A DNA stretch of 64,000 nucleotides from Halarchaeoplasma sp046498385 (GTDB taxonomy: Archaea > Thermoplasmatota > Thermoplasmata > Halarchaeoplasmatales > Halarchaeoplasmataceae), in NCBI GenBank assembly GCA_046498385.1, contig JAWOAU010000011.1, forward strand, positions 6,064 to 70,063. The letters are read 5' to 3'. Position 1 is the stretch's first letter, and every line of letters starts with the position of its first letter. Below the pieces are notes generated by a model, which did no database searches, was not told the DNA's origin, and saw only the letters and a list, made by a program, of their open reading frames with translations. This document shows positions 36,286 through 43,800 of the stretch, piece by piece. The position numbers and the translations under genes are program-made.

Positions 36286-36297
36286 CCATATATATTT
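36286..36297 (-). promoter_or_regulatory. TATA box of the candidate small RNA
   Basis: Minus-strand AAATATATATGG about 26 bases before the first base of the outer stem. The spacing is standard for archaeal promoters and no other minus-strand gene starts here; radA ends at 36385, upstream of this promoter. Confidence 0.55.
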
Positions 36298-36384
36298 TGT
36301 GGTAAAAATATCGATCTGCCAGGGGAAGCTTTAAATACCATATCCAAAAAAAAGAAAAAAAAGGTCTTTTTTGTTGTCATACCT

Positions 36385-37326
36385 TCAGTCTCTCGTACCT
36401 TCCCCTTTGACAACGAATACGGCCTCTCCGTCAGGCAGGTTAGGTGAATCCACCAGCCGAGCTATACGTTTGTTCCCCTTGCTCTTTCGAAGATATATCC
36501 TAAAGGTAGCGGTATGTCCTAGTATGTGTCCGCCTATAGGCTTAGTAGGATCTCCGAAGAATTGATCTGGATTGGCCGATACCTGATTGGTCACAACTAT
36601 CGCCGAGTTGAACCTGTCGGCAAAGCGCAGTAACTTATGTAGGTGTTTGTTCAAAGTCTGCTGTCTCTCGGCCAACGCCCCTCTGCCGACGTACTCCGCC
36701 CTGAAGTGAGATGTAAGTGAGTCCACTACCAGCAGTTTTATCGGTGCCTCTTCGGCTACTTCCAAGGCCTTCTCGGCAAGCAGCATCTGGTGATGGGAGT
36801 TGAAGGCCCGTGCCACTTTGATCTTTTTCAAGACCTCTTCTGGATCTTGATCTAATCCTTCTGCCATCTGGATTATCCTTTCCGGTCGGAAACTGTTTTC
36901 CGTATCGATTATGATGACCTCGCCTTCCAGTCCCCCTTCACTTTTGGGCATGGTAGCAGTCACCGCCAGCTGATGGACTAGTTGTGTCTTACCTGAGCCG
37001 TACTCTCCGAAAAATTCGGTTATCGATCTGGTCTCCACACCTCCGCCGAGCAGCGAATCCATGGATTCGGCACACGTGGTCAGCTTTCCGATTTCCTTTC
37101 GTTTTTCCATTACTTGGTCCCCAGTTTCGAAATCTCCTATATCTGCGGAAGCTTTTGCAGCGTTTATTATCTTTGCAGCGGTGGCTTCACCTATCTCTGC
37201 AACGTCGGATAACACTCTCGGGGATTCCACGGCGATGGCCAAGTAATCCTTGTAACCTGCTTCGATGAGCTTCTCTGCAGTTGCGGGTCCTACTCCTGGC
37301 AACTCTTGTATTTCTTCTTTGCTCAT
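36385..37326 (-). CDS. radA: DNA repair and recombination protein RadA
   Basis: 313 residues. N-terminal helix-hairpin-helix domain (LPGVGPATAEKLIEAGY, ~8-24), then the RecA-fold core with Walker A GEYGSGKTQ (~107-115), VIIIDTENSFRPERI, Walker B LLVVDSLTSHFRAEY and the L1/L2 loop region VVTNQVSANPD. Archaeal strand-exchange recombinase. ATG 37326 follows GGAGG by ~8 bases. Confidence 0.96.
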   Translation of the reverse strand: MSKEEIQELPGVGPATAEKLIEAGYKDYLAIAVESPRVLSDVAEIGEATAAKIINAAKASADIGDFETGDQVMEKRKEIGKLTTCAESMDSLLGGGVETRSITEFFGEYGSGKTQLVHQLAVTATMPKSEGGLEGEVIIIDTENSFRPERIIQMAEGLDQDPEEVLKKIKVARAFNSHHQMLLAEKALEVAEEAPIKLLVVDSLTSHFRAEYVGRGALAERQQTLNKHLHKLLRFADRFNSAIVVTNQVSANPDQFFGDPTKPIGGHILGHTATFRIYLRKSKGNKRIARLVDSPNLPDGEAVFVVKGEGTRD

Positions 37327-37392
37327 TTTATCGGCCTCCTTTAGCGAATATTCCTTTATAACCTTTTGTCAGAGGGTAGGGTGAAAGTGGCT

Positions 37393-37803
37393 TCACACAT
37401 CGAAGATCACCCTGATCTTTCCCTCTCTATCGACCAATATTTCATGATATGAAACCGCCTTAATAGCGGTATCTAAGGGGTGCTTATCCAAGTCTATCTC
37501 CTCACCTCTGCACACCGCCTCAAGTGTGAACTCTTTGCTTTCTTGTATCCTTACTTGGAATTCGCAGAACAGCATACTTTTCACCTCGAACATGAATACG
37601 AATTCAGATAGAAAGTCGACTAAAAGAGTCTCCAAAGAATCACTGGCAGCCTTGATCTCGTGTTTCTCACGAGGTTCCACGGTATCTATATCCGTAAAAA
37701 CGTCGAACATACCCTTTGCCGCTTCCTGGAATGCCTTTTCCAAATTATCTCCCCATGCCTCCAACCCTATGTCGGCGGTATGTTCGAACTGTTTATAGGG
37801 CAT
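37393..37803 (-). CDS. Archease (tRNA ligase activator)
   Basis: 136 residues. Archease signatures: FEHTADIGLEAWG (~6-18) with the metal-binding His-Asp, a central acidic face, and the C-terminal TAIKAVSYHEILVD followed by a terminal Asp (IFDV). It speeds guanylylation of RtcB in tRNA splicing and repair. It lies 4 bases from the PPC-domain gene upstream. Confidence 0.92.
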   Translation of the reverse strand: MPYKQFEHTADIGLEAWGDNLEKAFQEAAKGMFDVFTDIDTVEPREKHEIKAASDSLETLLVDFLSEFVFMFEVKSMLFCEFQVRIQESKEFTLEAVCRGEEIDLDKHPLDTAIKAVSYHEILVDREGKIRVIFDV

Positions 37804-37807
37804 GATC

Positions 37808-38227
37808 TCATCTCATGGACAGCAGGTTCATCTTTCTGCTTTTGTCGTACTTCCTTGTTAGAGTAACGTCATCAAAGACCAGTATGACCATCTCCACGAC
37901 ATTGAAAATCGTACCGTTATCAAGGTGCCCTCCACGGAGCATATGATCCTCCCCTGAGATGCTGGCATGAAGATGTATGGTTCCTTCGTCGCTTATGCTG
38001 CCGCCGAGGTTCACCAGTTCCATGGGTTCGTGGAAATTTTCCCAGGAATACTCGCCGTTCTTGCTGTTGTAGTACCCAAGCTTAAAATCCTTTAACATAC
38101 CTATCCCAGATACCACCATACCACTGTTTCGGTCCAATTCCGAAAGTATGTCCTTGATATCTTGAAATATATTCGCACCGTGATCCAGCTTAGCGACCAC
38201 GATATTTTTTTCTATCTTATAATCCAT
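37808..38227 (-). CDS. PPC-domain (DUF296) protein
   Basis: 139 residues from ATG 38227. A minus-strand TATA-like TGTTTATTAC (~38255-38264) argues against the longer frame to 38275. The single-domain PPC/DUF296 fold shows MVVSGIGMLKDFKLGYYN and TIHLHASISGEDHMLRGGHL (metal-type His cluster, ~88-107) and a C-terminal VFDDVTLTRKYD. Members occur in archaea and bacteria and fuse to AT-hooks in plants; the prokaryotic role is unsettled. Confidence 0.85.
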   Translation of the reverse strand: MDYKIEKNIVVAKLDHGANIFQDIKDILSELDRNSGMVVSGIGMLKDFKLGYYNSKNGEYSWENFHEPMELVNLGGSISDEGTIHLHASISGEDHMLRGGHLDNGTIFNVVEMVILVFDDVTLTRKYDKSRKMNLLSMR

Positions 38228-38282
38228 GTTATCGATATGTGATTGCGTACCTAGGTAATAAACATTATTTTTCATCCAACGT

Positions 38283-38438
38283 TCAGTTGATCACTTGTGG
38301 ATCCTTCCCTCCCTGGCGGAAGGGGCTTCCAAAGAAGTTTGACGGGTATTTTACGACGCCATCCTTATTCTCTGTAGCGTATCCATTTTTGAAAATACCG
38401 ATGATACCACCGTTGTTGAATACTGGATAGGTATTTTT
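38283..38438 (-). pseudogene. In-frame, protein-like extension after the UGA of the nuclease gene
   Basis: Directly after the TGA (38439-38441) ending the beta-lactamase-fold gene, the same frame stays open for 51 codons to a second TGA (38283-38285). The predicted peptide is rich in Gly, Asn, Phe and Tyr (YPVFNNGGIIGIFKNGYATE, later KYPSNFFGSPFRQGG) and does not look random. It has no ATG, GTG or TTG in that frame. It may be a gene remnant, a stop-codon read-through tail, or chance. UGA is an ordinary stop elsewhere in the window. Confidence 0.25.
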
Positions 38439-39377
38439 TCATTTCAAAGGCCGTGCATGGATACCCAATTCACCCTCCACCGCCGAGCAGAATTCCTTAC
38501 CACTGCCGTGCACGGTAAGGACCTCCTCCGGATCGCACTTTTCAACAAACTCCATCAGCTCATCGAATCCTGCATGGTCTGATAACGGAAACTGAGCGTC
38601 TATGTCCTTACTTCTGAAAAAGGAATAGAATGCACACCAGCCTGATAGATATGCGATGTTTCCATTTTTTTTACGAGCGAGCCCGGCAAAACCGGACGAT
38701 GGTTTTTTCAACTCCGCCGGGGTGACCACCGCTGTAAAATTATCTTGGGGTTCATCGGTCCTGTATTCTAGGTCCACACCGTGATCTCTGTATATATCAC
38801 ATATATCCGCTATCTTCTTTGGCACCGATGGAGTTTTTCCCATGGAGTTCAGGATGGCAATGGTCTCCTGTGCCTTGCCGAACTCGTAGGCACCGAAGAC
38901 CACGGGTCCTTCGTTGAGCATCATCTTCGTCCACACTTTAAGGTCCTCTTCCACCTTGTTCTTCGGAGGTAACCTGTACTTTTTTTTCCCGTAAGTTGTT
39001 TCTATGATCAGGGTCTCACACCTCCGAGGTTCCGCTTTGCCGCATGTCATGCCGCCCAGAGTGTTGAAATCACCCGTATAAAGAATATCGCCTACGCTTA
39101 TCATCGCGGAGCCGAACACATGCCCTGCGGGTGAGAGTGTGATATCTTCAAAACCTCCTATGCAGATATCTTCACCGTAGGGAACGGGTTTCCCCCTGCG
39201 TTCTCCCAGGCGTACTTCCAATATATCCAGTGTATGGGGTGTCATGTAGGCGTCCTTGACCAGATGGTCGAGATGTCCGTGGGTGACTATACCTATATCA
39301 CTCTGGTGTGATGGATCCAGCAGCAGTTTTTTATTTCCTTCCCTGAGGACTATGCCTCGTTCATATCCTATATTCAT
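38439..39377 (-). CDS. Metallo-beta-lactamase-fold RNA/DNA exonuclease (COG1236-like)
   Basis: 312 residues. The metal motif THGHLDHL (~32-39), SPAGHVFGSAM (~81-91) and LYTGDF (~98) place it in the beta-CASP group of nucleases related to CPSF73; DHAGF and VHGSG near the C-terminus complete the site. It lacks KH domains, unlike aCPSF1. GGAGAAG precedes ATG 39377. It is 3 bases after the zinc-ribbon gene and probably part of the riboflavin transcript. The frame remains open past its TGA (see 38283-38438). Confidence 0.85.
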   Translation of the reverse strand: MNIGYERGIVLREGNKKLLLDPSHQSDIGIVTHGHLDHLVKDAYMTPHTLDILEVRLGERRGKPVPYGEDICIGGFEDITLSPAGHVFGSAMISVGDILYTGDFNTLGGMTCGKAEPRRCETLIIETTYGKKKYRLPPKNKVEEDLKVWTKMMLNEGPVVFGAYEFGKAQETIAILNSMGKTPSVPKKIADICDIYRDHGVDLEYRTDEPQDNFTAVVTPAELKKPSSGFAGLARKKNGNIAYLSGWCAFYSFFRSKDIDAQFPLSDHAGFDELMEFVEKCDPEEVLTVHGSGKEFCSAVEGELGIHARPLK

Positions 39378-39380
39378 CTT

Positions 39381-39782
39381 TTACTTCTCCTGATCAAATT
39401 CAAAGTGATATCTGGTGGGGACCCGTCTTTTTAAAGAGGTCCAGTAAGGGCATTGGGTGCACCTGTATCCCAGTGTGACCGTACCGCCGAATATTGTTTC
39501 GTTCTTAGTTGTTTTGAGTTTACCACCACATACAGGACACTTTCCTCTCAAGCTCTTTACCTTATCTTTCTGCCGTGCATCGATACTCACCTTCAGAAAA
39601 GGTGCCCTCGCGGCCATTTTTCTAAGTCTTTCCCGGCTTATGGTGTAAGAAGGGTCCCGGTTCTTCAATTCCTTTAAGATAAGAGTACGCAACTTGGTAA
39701 GAGAATTGATCCCCTTCATCCTCCGCATGACCGACCGCAGAGCATCTAGTACCTCTTCGTCATCGGGAATCGAGTAGGGCAT
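39381..39782 (-). CDS. Helical protein with C-terminal zinc ribbon
   Basis: 133 residues from ATG 39782 (TTG 39785 is an alternative). Residues ~1-75 are helical and basic with an HTH-like stretch (YTISRERLRKMAARA); residues ~82-116 are a zinc ribbon (CPVCGGKL...CTQCPYW). I do not recognise a named family; archaeal proteins of this shape bind nucleic acid. It lies between ribH (34-base gap) and the nuclease gene (3-base gap). Confidence 0.65.
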   Translation of the reverse strand: MPYSIPDDEEVLDALRSVMRRMKGINSLTKLRTLILKELKNRDPSYTISRERLRKMAARAPFLKVSIDARQKDKVKSLRGKCPVCGGKLKTTKNETIFGGTVTLGYRCTQCPYWTSLKRRVPTRYHFEFDQEK

Positions 39783-39818
39783 CAAAGGGGGTATCGCGGT
39801 AGGATTACTTATTTTTAT

Positions 39819-40220
39819 CTATTTAGTACTCTTGTAAAGCTTGACCACGCTTTCCACAGCATTTTTCGCCCTTTCTATACGCTGTTCGGCCTGCATCCTC
39901 GTCATACCCGGACCAGTTATACCTAGGCTCACCGGCTTACCGTAATCCAGGGACAGGTCCGCTATCTTCCGTGCGGCGTGAGAGATCACGGTTTCGTCGT
40001 GATCTGTTTCTCCCTTTATCACGGCACCCAAGGTGACCACGCCGTCGATATCCTTATTCTCCAGCAGCTTTTTGATAACCAGCGGCATATCGAATACCCC
40101 GGGAACGTGCTTTATCTCTTTTACCTCTATTCCAAGGAATTTAGCATGTTCCTTTGCCCTCTCGAGCATCATGTGCGTTATGTCGTAGTTGAATTCCGAC
40201 ACTACTATTCCTATTTTCAT
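39819..40220 (-). CDS. ribH: 6,7-dimethyl-8-ribityllumazine synthase
   Basis: 133 residues, the normal archaeal length. Motifs: VSEFNYDIT (~7-15), HVPGVFDMPL (~43-52), LGAVIKGETDHDE (~68-80), with the conserved GxTxH region. It condenses the ribityl-pyrimidine with 3,4-dihydroxybutanone phosphate. Shine-Dalgarno AGGTGA before ATG 40220. Fourth enzyme gene of the riboflavin/FAD operon. Confidence 0.95.
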   Translation of the reverse strand: MKIGIVVSEFNYDITHMMLERAKEHAKFLGIEVKEIKHVPGVFDMPLVIKKLLENKDIDGVVTLGAVIKGETDHDETVISHAARKIADLSLDYGKPVSLGITGPGMTRMQAEQRIERAKNAVESVVKLYKSTK

Positions 40221-40233
40221 ATCTATTCACCTT

Positions 40234-40695
40234 TTATCTAATTGGTTCTGCATCGGGATGTCCTTCCCGCTGACCGGTACCGGCCATCCTCTGAAGCCTT
40301 TCTTGCCTAAAGAGCAGGTCGTAGGCGTTCGCCGCGTGTTCTCTTGCTCTGTTGTGGGCAAGTCGGCCCAGTTCTTTATCGTCATCTGCTTCGTCTTCGT
40401 GGACGAAGACCTCCAGTATGTGTACATCGTGCTTTATCTCTACCTGCAGCAGTGCACGGGACGCCTGGTCCGCACACTGCTTGTCTATGGGTTCGGGACC
40501 GGGCATCCCGAGAGCTAGTACCAGATCGCACCCCATTTCAATGAGTTTCTGGGATGCTATGGCAAGGTCTTTGATCCCGGGTACAGTATATCTTTTAACC
40601 TTAAAACCTGTTCCCATGGAATTGAGCTCGTTCACCACACTGCGGTACATATCGCACCTGGCGAAGGTAGTATCCGCAACTCCTATTGTCTTCAT
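40234..40695 (-). CDS. ribC: Riboflavin synthase, archaeal type
   Basis: 153 residues from ATG 40695, which forms ATGA with the ribL stop; the longer frame lies inside ribL. The sequence is the lumazine-synthase-like archaeal riboflavin synthase, not the bacterial trimer: GVADTTFARCDMY (~4-16), YTVPGIKDLA (~38-47), VLALGMPGPEP (~64-74), HDVHILEVFVHEDEADD. It dismutates two dimethylribityllumazines to riboflavin. Confidence 0.94.
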   Translation of the reverse strand: MKTIGVADTTFARCDMYRSVVNELNSMGTGFKVKRYTVPGIKDLAIASQKLIEMGCDLVLALGMPGPEPIDKQCADQASRALLQVEIKHDVHILEVFVHEDEADDDKELGRLAHNRAREHAANAYDLLFRQERLQRMAGTGQREGHPDAEPIR

Positions 40696-41150
40696 CGGCC
40701 TTCCACCTGCTCTAGTTCTTTTTTCATACTGTACCAATCCACTATCTTTCGAATTATCTTCCTGGTACCGTCGAGATCGTCTTTGTAGTGTTGCATCCTT
40801 ACCACGTTCGCTCTTATCCCTCTCTCTTTCAGTTCCTTCTGTATGGTCCCTTCCTCGTGGATCTGATCGTATCCCAATGCGATAATATCCGGCCCGATCT
40901 CTTCAACGGTGCGGTACTTGTCCTCCTCATGCCCCACTATCACTTCGTCTACCGGCTTTAGGGCTGCCACCATCTCCGCCCTCACGTCCTCTTTCATCAA
41001 TGGTTCGTGTTTTTGCTTCCTCACCGTTTCATCGCAGGCAACCACCACTATCAACCGCTCTCCCAATTTTTTTGCTTCTTTAAGGTAATGTACGTGTCCG
41101 AGATGTAAAATATCGAATACTCCTACCGCCATCACCTTTTTATCAGCCAT
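40692..41150 (-). CDS. ribL: Archaeal FAD synthetase (RibL-type cytidylyltransferase fold)
   Basis: 152 residues. Nucleotidyltransferase motifs GVFDILHLGHVHYL (~9-22, HxGH) and YSMKKEL tail as in RibL; it adenylates FMN to FAD. The start is ATG 41150, 6 bases after GGGAGG; it overlaps the end of ribB by 8 bases. It could be mistaken for glycerol-3-phosphate cytidylyltransferase, but the context with ribB, ribC and ribH supports RibL. Confidence 0.93.
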   Translation of the reverse strand: MADKKVMAVGVFDILHLGHVHYLKEAKKLGERLIVVVACDETVRKQKHEPLMKEDVRAEMVAALKPVDEVIVGHEEDKYRTVEEIGPDIIALGYDQIHEEGTIQKELKERGIRANVVRMQHYKDDLDGTRKIIRKIVDWYSMKKELEQVEGR

Positions 41151-41844
41151 TATTTTCCTCCCACACCGATACAAGGTCCCTTCCTTCGATCAATGGAATA
41201 TCGTTTTCTTCTCCATATATGGAAGCCTCCTCTTCGGACATACTTCCACCACCGTCTGAGAGCATCTCGCAGATGGTCATACTGGGATATAGAGAAGTCA
41301 GGCTTAATATGTATGTAGCCAGTTCGGTGTGTCCCATCCTCTCATCCAGTAAACCTTCAGAAGCGTTCAGTAAAAAAACATGACCCGGAGTACGGAATTC
41401 TTTTCCGAATTCTACCGATGCCTCTCCTTGTTTCATATCTTTTATTCTTTCTCCTAAAACAGCCATGCGTTTGATGGTCAGAGACCGGTCCAAATCGGTG
41501 ATTCCTGTGAATGTATCACGATGGTTTACCGAGAGAGAGAAGGTAGATTTCTCGTCATATGGTATGTCGTCGGCCTCCATGTATCTGAGTATTTCAAACC
41601 TGTCCGATGAATGAGTGTATATATCCTGCAGATAGGGCAGTGTCAACTTGCTCCATGTATCTTGTGGTATGGTTACACAGATAAGCCCGCCGGCGTCCTG
41701 CCTCAGCCTCCTCACCTTTCGCGGAGTGATCTTTTGTGAGGGTGTGACAAGGTCTACTTCCTCCTCTCTACCATCGGAGTCGTATATCATAACGAACCCT
41801 CCTTTCTTTAACCTGCCTACCGCTTCTTCCACCGTGTCGAGCAT
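41143..41844 (-). CDS. ribB: 3,4-dihydroxy-2-butanone 4-phosphate synthase
   Basis: 233 residues. Motifs: YDSDGREEEVDLV (~21-33, acidic metal site), DAGGLICVTI, SVNHRDTFTGI (~104-114), FRTPGHVFLLNAS, GHTELATYI. It converts ribulose 5-phosphate to the four-carbon precursor of riboflavin. No GTP cyclohydrolase II fusion. TATA-like CTATTATAAC (~41868-41877) suggests a leaderless start at 41844. First gene of ribB-ribL-ribC-ribH. Confidence 0.95.
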   Translation of the reverse strand: MLDTVEEAVGRLKKGGFVMIYDSDGREEEVDLVTPSQKITPRKVRRLRQDAGGLICVTIPQDTWSKLTLPYLQDIYTHSSDRFEILRYMEADDIPYDEKSTFSLSVNHRDTFTGITDLDRSLTIKRMAVLGERIKDMKQGEASVEFGKEFRTPGHVFLLNASEGLLDERMGHTELATYILSLTSLYPSMTICEMLSDGGGSMSEEEASIYGEENDIPLIEGRDLVSVWEENNG

Positions 41845-41957
41845 GCTCGTGGAATAATTTTGGGTTATAATAGAGTTTTGGTTTGCACGGTATAAGGGCA
41901 GTTAACGACGTTGTGCGTTCCCCAAAACGTAAATTCCGGATTTGTAATATCGTGTAG

Positions 41958-42347
41958 ATGATACAACTCTCCACGGTGATGGTTTTCTCATACGATTATC
42001 GAAATAGCTTGATAGTAGATTCGCTATGTGGATACTTCACAACATGCTGCCTTTTCCTTTTGTTCGTGGCTATCATCATGATCATATATTATCTCATAAA
42101 GCCGGGCCGGCTTAGAGTCGTTTCATGGAAAAGCAAACAATGTCCAAACTGTGGGATACCCTTGAAATACGAGGGTGAAAGATGCCCGCGGTGCGGCGGG
42201 ATACAGACGGAAGAAAAAAAGACATCTTCTTTTTTCTCAAAATTTACTCGCAAGGGTAAGAAGAGGTGTGAGGAATGTGATGTAGAGATGATCCGCCAAG
42301 AGGAGATCGACGCCTGGTATTGTCCCTCCTGCCGTACTTATAAATGA
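41958..42347 (+). CDS. Membrane-anchored double zinc-ribbon protein
   Basis: 129 residues (ATG 41979 possible). One membrane helix (~28-46, CCLFLLFVAIIMIIYYLI) then two zinc ribbons in the cytoplasm: CPNCGIPLKYEGERCPRCG (~62-80) and CEECDVEM...CPSC (~103-126). Such proteins are common in archaea and generally uncharacterised. The divergent promoter region 41845-41957 is shared with ribB. Confidence 0.65.
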   Translation: MIQLSTVMVFSYDYRNSLIVDSLCGYFTTCCLFLLFVAIIMIIYYLIKPGRLRVVSWKSKQCPNCGIPLKYEGERCPRCGGIQTEEKKTSSFFSKFTRKGKKRCEECDVEMIRQEEIDAWYCPSCRTYK

Positions 42348-42355
42348 AAAATATA

Positions 42356-43360
42356 TTATGGTGGAAGGCCGGATCTTTCCATCATAAAGATCATGGTCGC
42401 GGATAGGACAGGGATGATCACGTTATCCTCGTTGAGTATCTCCAGGTATCCCTTGAAATATATCCCCTCAACGAACATCACCACCGATGCGGCGGCGAAT
42501 GCGGTCACGGGCTGCACCAGCAAAGATGCCACCACCCCGCTTAAGATCGCCCCTACTATATGCCCTTCGATGTTCTTATCTTTGCTGAGAGGGTGCTTGA
42601 CGGTTCCGAAGTGAGTGCCTACGACATGGGAAGTGGAGTCACCTACGGCCAGAATCAGCAGTGCCGCTCCTATTATGTGCTCCTGAAAGAACAAAGATAT
42701 CGCAAAGGCACCGAGGAAAAACAAAAAGCAGCCTTTTCCCGGAAATTCATACCGGAGTTCCTTTCTTTCGAACTTATCCAAAAACCAGTGGATAACGGGG
42801 ATATCGATTTTTCTAGAGGTCCACACCGTTGTTCCTCCGATAACCAAAATCATCAAAAATGTCCTAGACACCGGCGGCAGAGGTTCCAACGGTATGTAGG
42901 ATCCGATTTCGCCCAAGAAACCTTTGATCAACAGCACCACAAGGGATATCCCTAACAATGCGTGAAAAAGCTGTCTTTTTAGCTCTGTTTCTTCTATGAT
43001 AAATTTATAATTCAAGAATGCCAACCCTACAAGATATCCTACCATGGCACCGAATATTATATCGCTTAAGTAATGTGCCCCCAAGTAGAGCCTTGAGACG
43101 GCTACCAAGAGTCCGAAAGATATCCAAAGTCCTTTGTATCTGGGAAGTACTTTTATCAATATCGGGATCGCCGCAAAGGCCACGGCGGTGTAACCGCATA
43201 GAAAGGAGCACTGCCATATCTTTAACGATACACCTATCAGTTCTATCTTTCCGGGCATGGTTCTCGTAAAGGCGTTCTGAAACCCGATGGCCACGAAGGT
43301 ACCGAAGAGGATAGAGGCCATCAAAGGTGGCGTCCACCATATCTTGTCGTTTTTCCACAA
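42356..43360 (-). CDS. PAP2-like domain fused to dolichol-kinase-like membrane domain
   Basis: 334 residues, about nine membrane helices, from TTG 43360 (weak Shine-Dalgarno). The N-terminal ~115 residues look like the end of a PAP2 lipid phosphatase: RTMP, then CSFLCGYTAVAFA where PAP2 has PSGHTA, and an intact third motif SRLYLGAHYLSD. From ~125 comes a dolichol-kinase/CTP-transferase-like domain (ELKRQLFHALLG, VGDSTSHVVGTHFG, KNIEGHIVGAILSG). The PSGH histidine is replaced by Tyr, so the phosphatase half may be inactive. A role in polyprenol phosphate recycling for surface glycans is inference. Confidence 0.7.
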   Translation of the reverse strand: MWKNDKIWWTPPLMASILFGTFVAIGFQNAFTRTMPGKIELIGVSLKIWQCSFLCGYTAVAFAAIPILIKVLPRYKGLWISFGLLVAVSRLYLGAHYLSDIIFGAMVGYLVGLAFLNYKFIIEETELKRQLFHALLGISLVVLLIKGFLGEIGSYIPLEPLPPVSRTFLMILVIGGTTVWTSRKIDIPVIHWFLDKFERKELRYEFPGKGCFLFFLGAFAISLFFQEHIIGAALLILAVGDSTSHVVGTHFGTVKHPLSKDKNIEGHIVGAILSGVVASLLVQPVTAFAAASVVMFVEGIYFKGYLEILNEDNVIIPVLSATMIFMMERSGLPP

Positions 43361-43500
43361 TAAAATATCCCTTGTGTTTCATACTTTTCAACATTTACTA
43401 ATTTTGTTGAATATCCATCTCCTTCATATAAACCTTGGGCTCAAATTTAAAAAACTAGTTTCCAAAAGATACTTAACGGTGGGGCAAATCTCGGGTTCGT

Positions 43501-43704
43501 ATGGGAAAAGAAGACGAAGTAAAGATAGAAGAAGTAGGTAAAGGAGAAGAAATAGGTGTAAAAGTAGCCGATTGGCTAGCTGAAAAGAACAGGATACCTG
43601 AAGGAGTGGTTGAAGGTACCGTTGAGGCGGTGACTGAAAAGGCCATCTTAGTCAACGACGATTGGATACCAAAAAGCCAGGTTGAAAAGGCTTGGCTACT
43701 GTAA
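43501..43704 (+). CDS. Small conserved-looking protein (possible SH3-like barrel)
   Basis: 67 residues, ATG 43501. Charged N-terminal ~20 residues, then alternating beta-type sequence GVVEGTVEAVTEKAILVNDD and IPKSQVEKAW, like a small SH3/OB-type barrel. I do not recognise the family. A TATA-like CAAATTTAAA near 43442 lies upstream. Not overlapping the hdr operon, which has its own promoter. Confidence 0.5.
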   Translation: MGKEDEVKIEEVGKGEEIGVKVADWLAEKNRIPEGVVEGTVEAVTEKAILVNDDWIPKSQVEKAWLL

Positions 43705-43740
43705 TGGGCTGCTGTAATGATTTAATAAACGAACCGAAGG

Positions 43741-43749
43741 TATTATAAA
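43741..43749 (+). promoter_or_regulatory. TATA box of the hdr-flx-tfr-kor operon
   Basis: TATTATAAA (with purine-rich CCGAAGG just before it, a plausible BRE) predicts transcription near 43772, leaving ~30 bases of leader with GGTAGGT before ATG 43801. No other clear promoter is seen within the 13 genes that follow. Confidence 0.55.
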
Positions 43750-43800
43750 CTACTTGATGTTCCACCCTTCAGAATATCCATTGCCCGATGGTAGGTACAT

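Noticed and set aside
38439..38441. UGA as selenocysteine in the nuclease gene.
   Set aside because: The enzyme is already full length, UGA is a normal stop in many genes here, and no selenocysteine machinery or obvious insertion element is visible.
41845..41957. An FMN riboswitch or flavin-repressor operator before ribB.
   Set aside because: The 113-base gap is too short and lacks the conserved riboswitch elements; only weak AACG/CGTT palindromes are seen.
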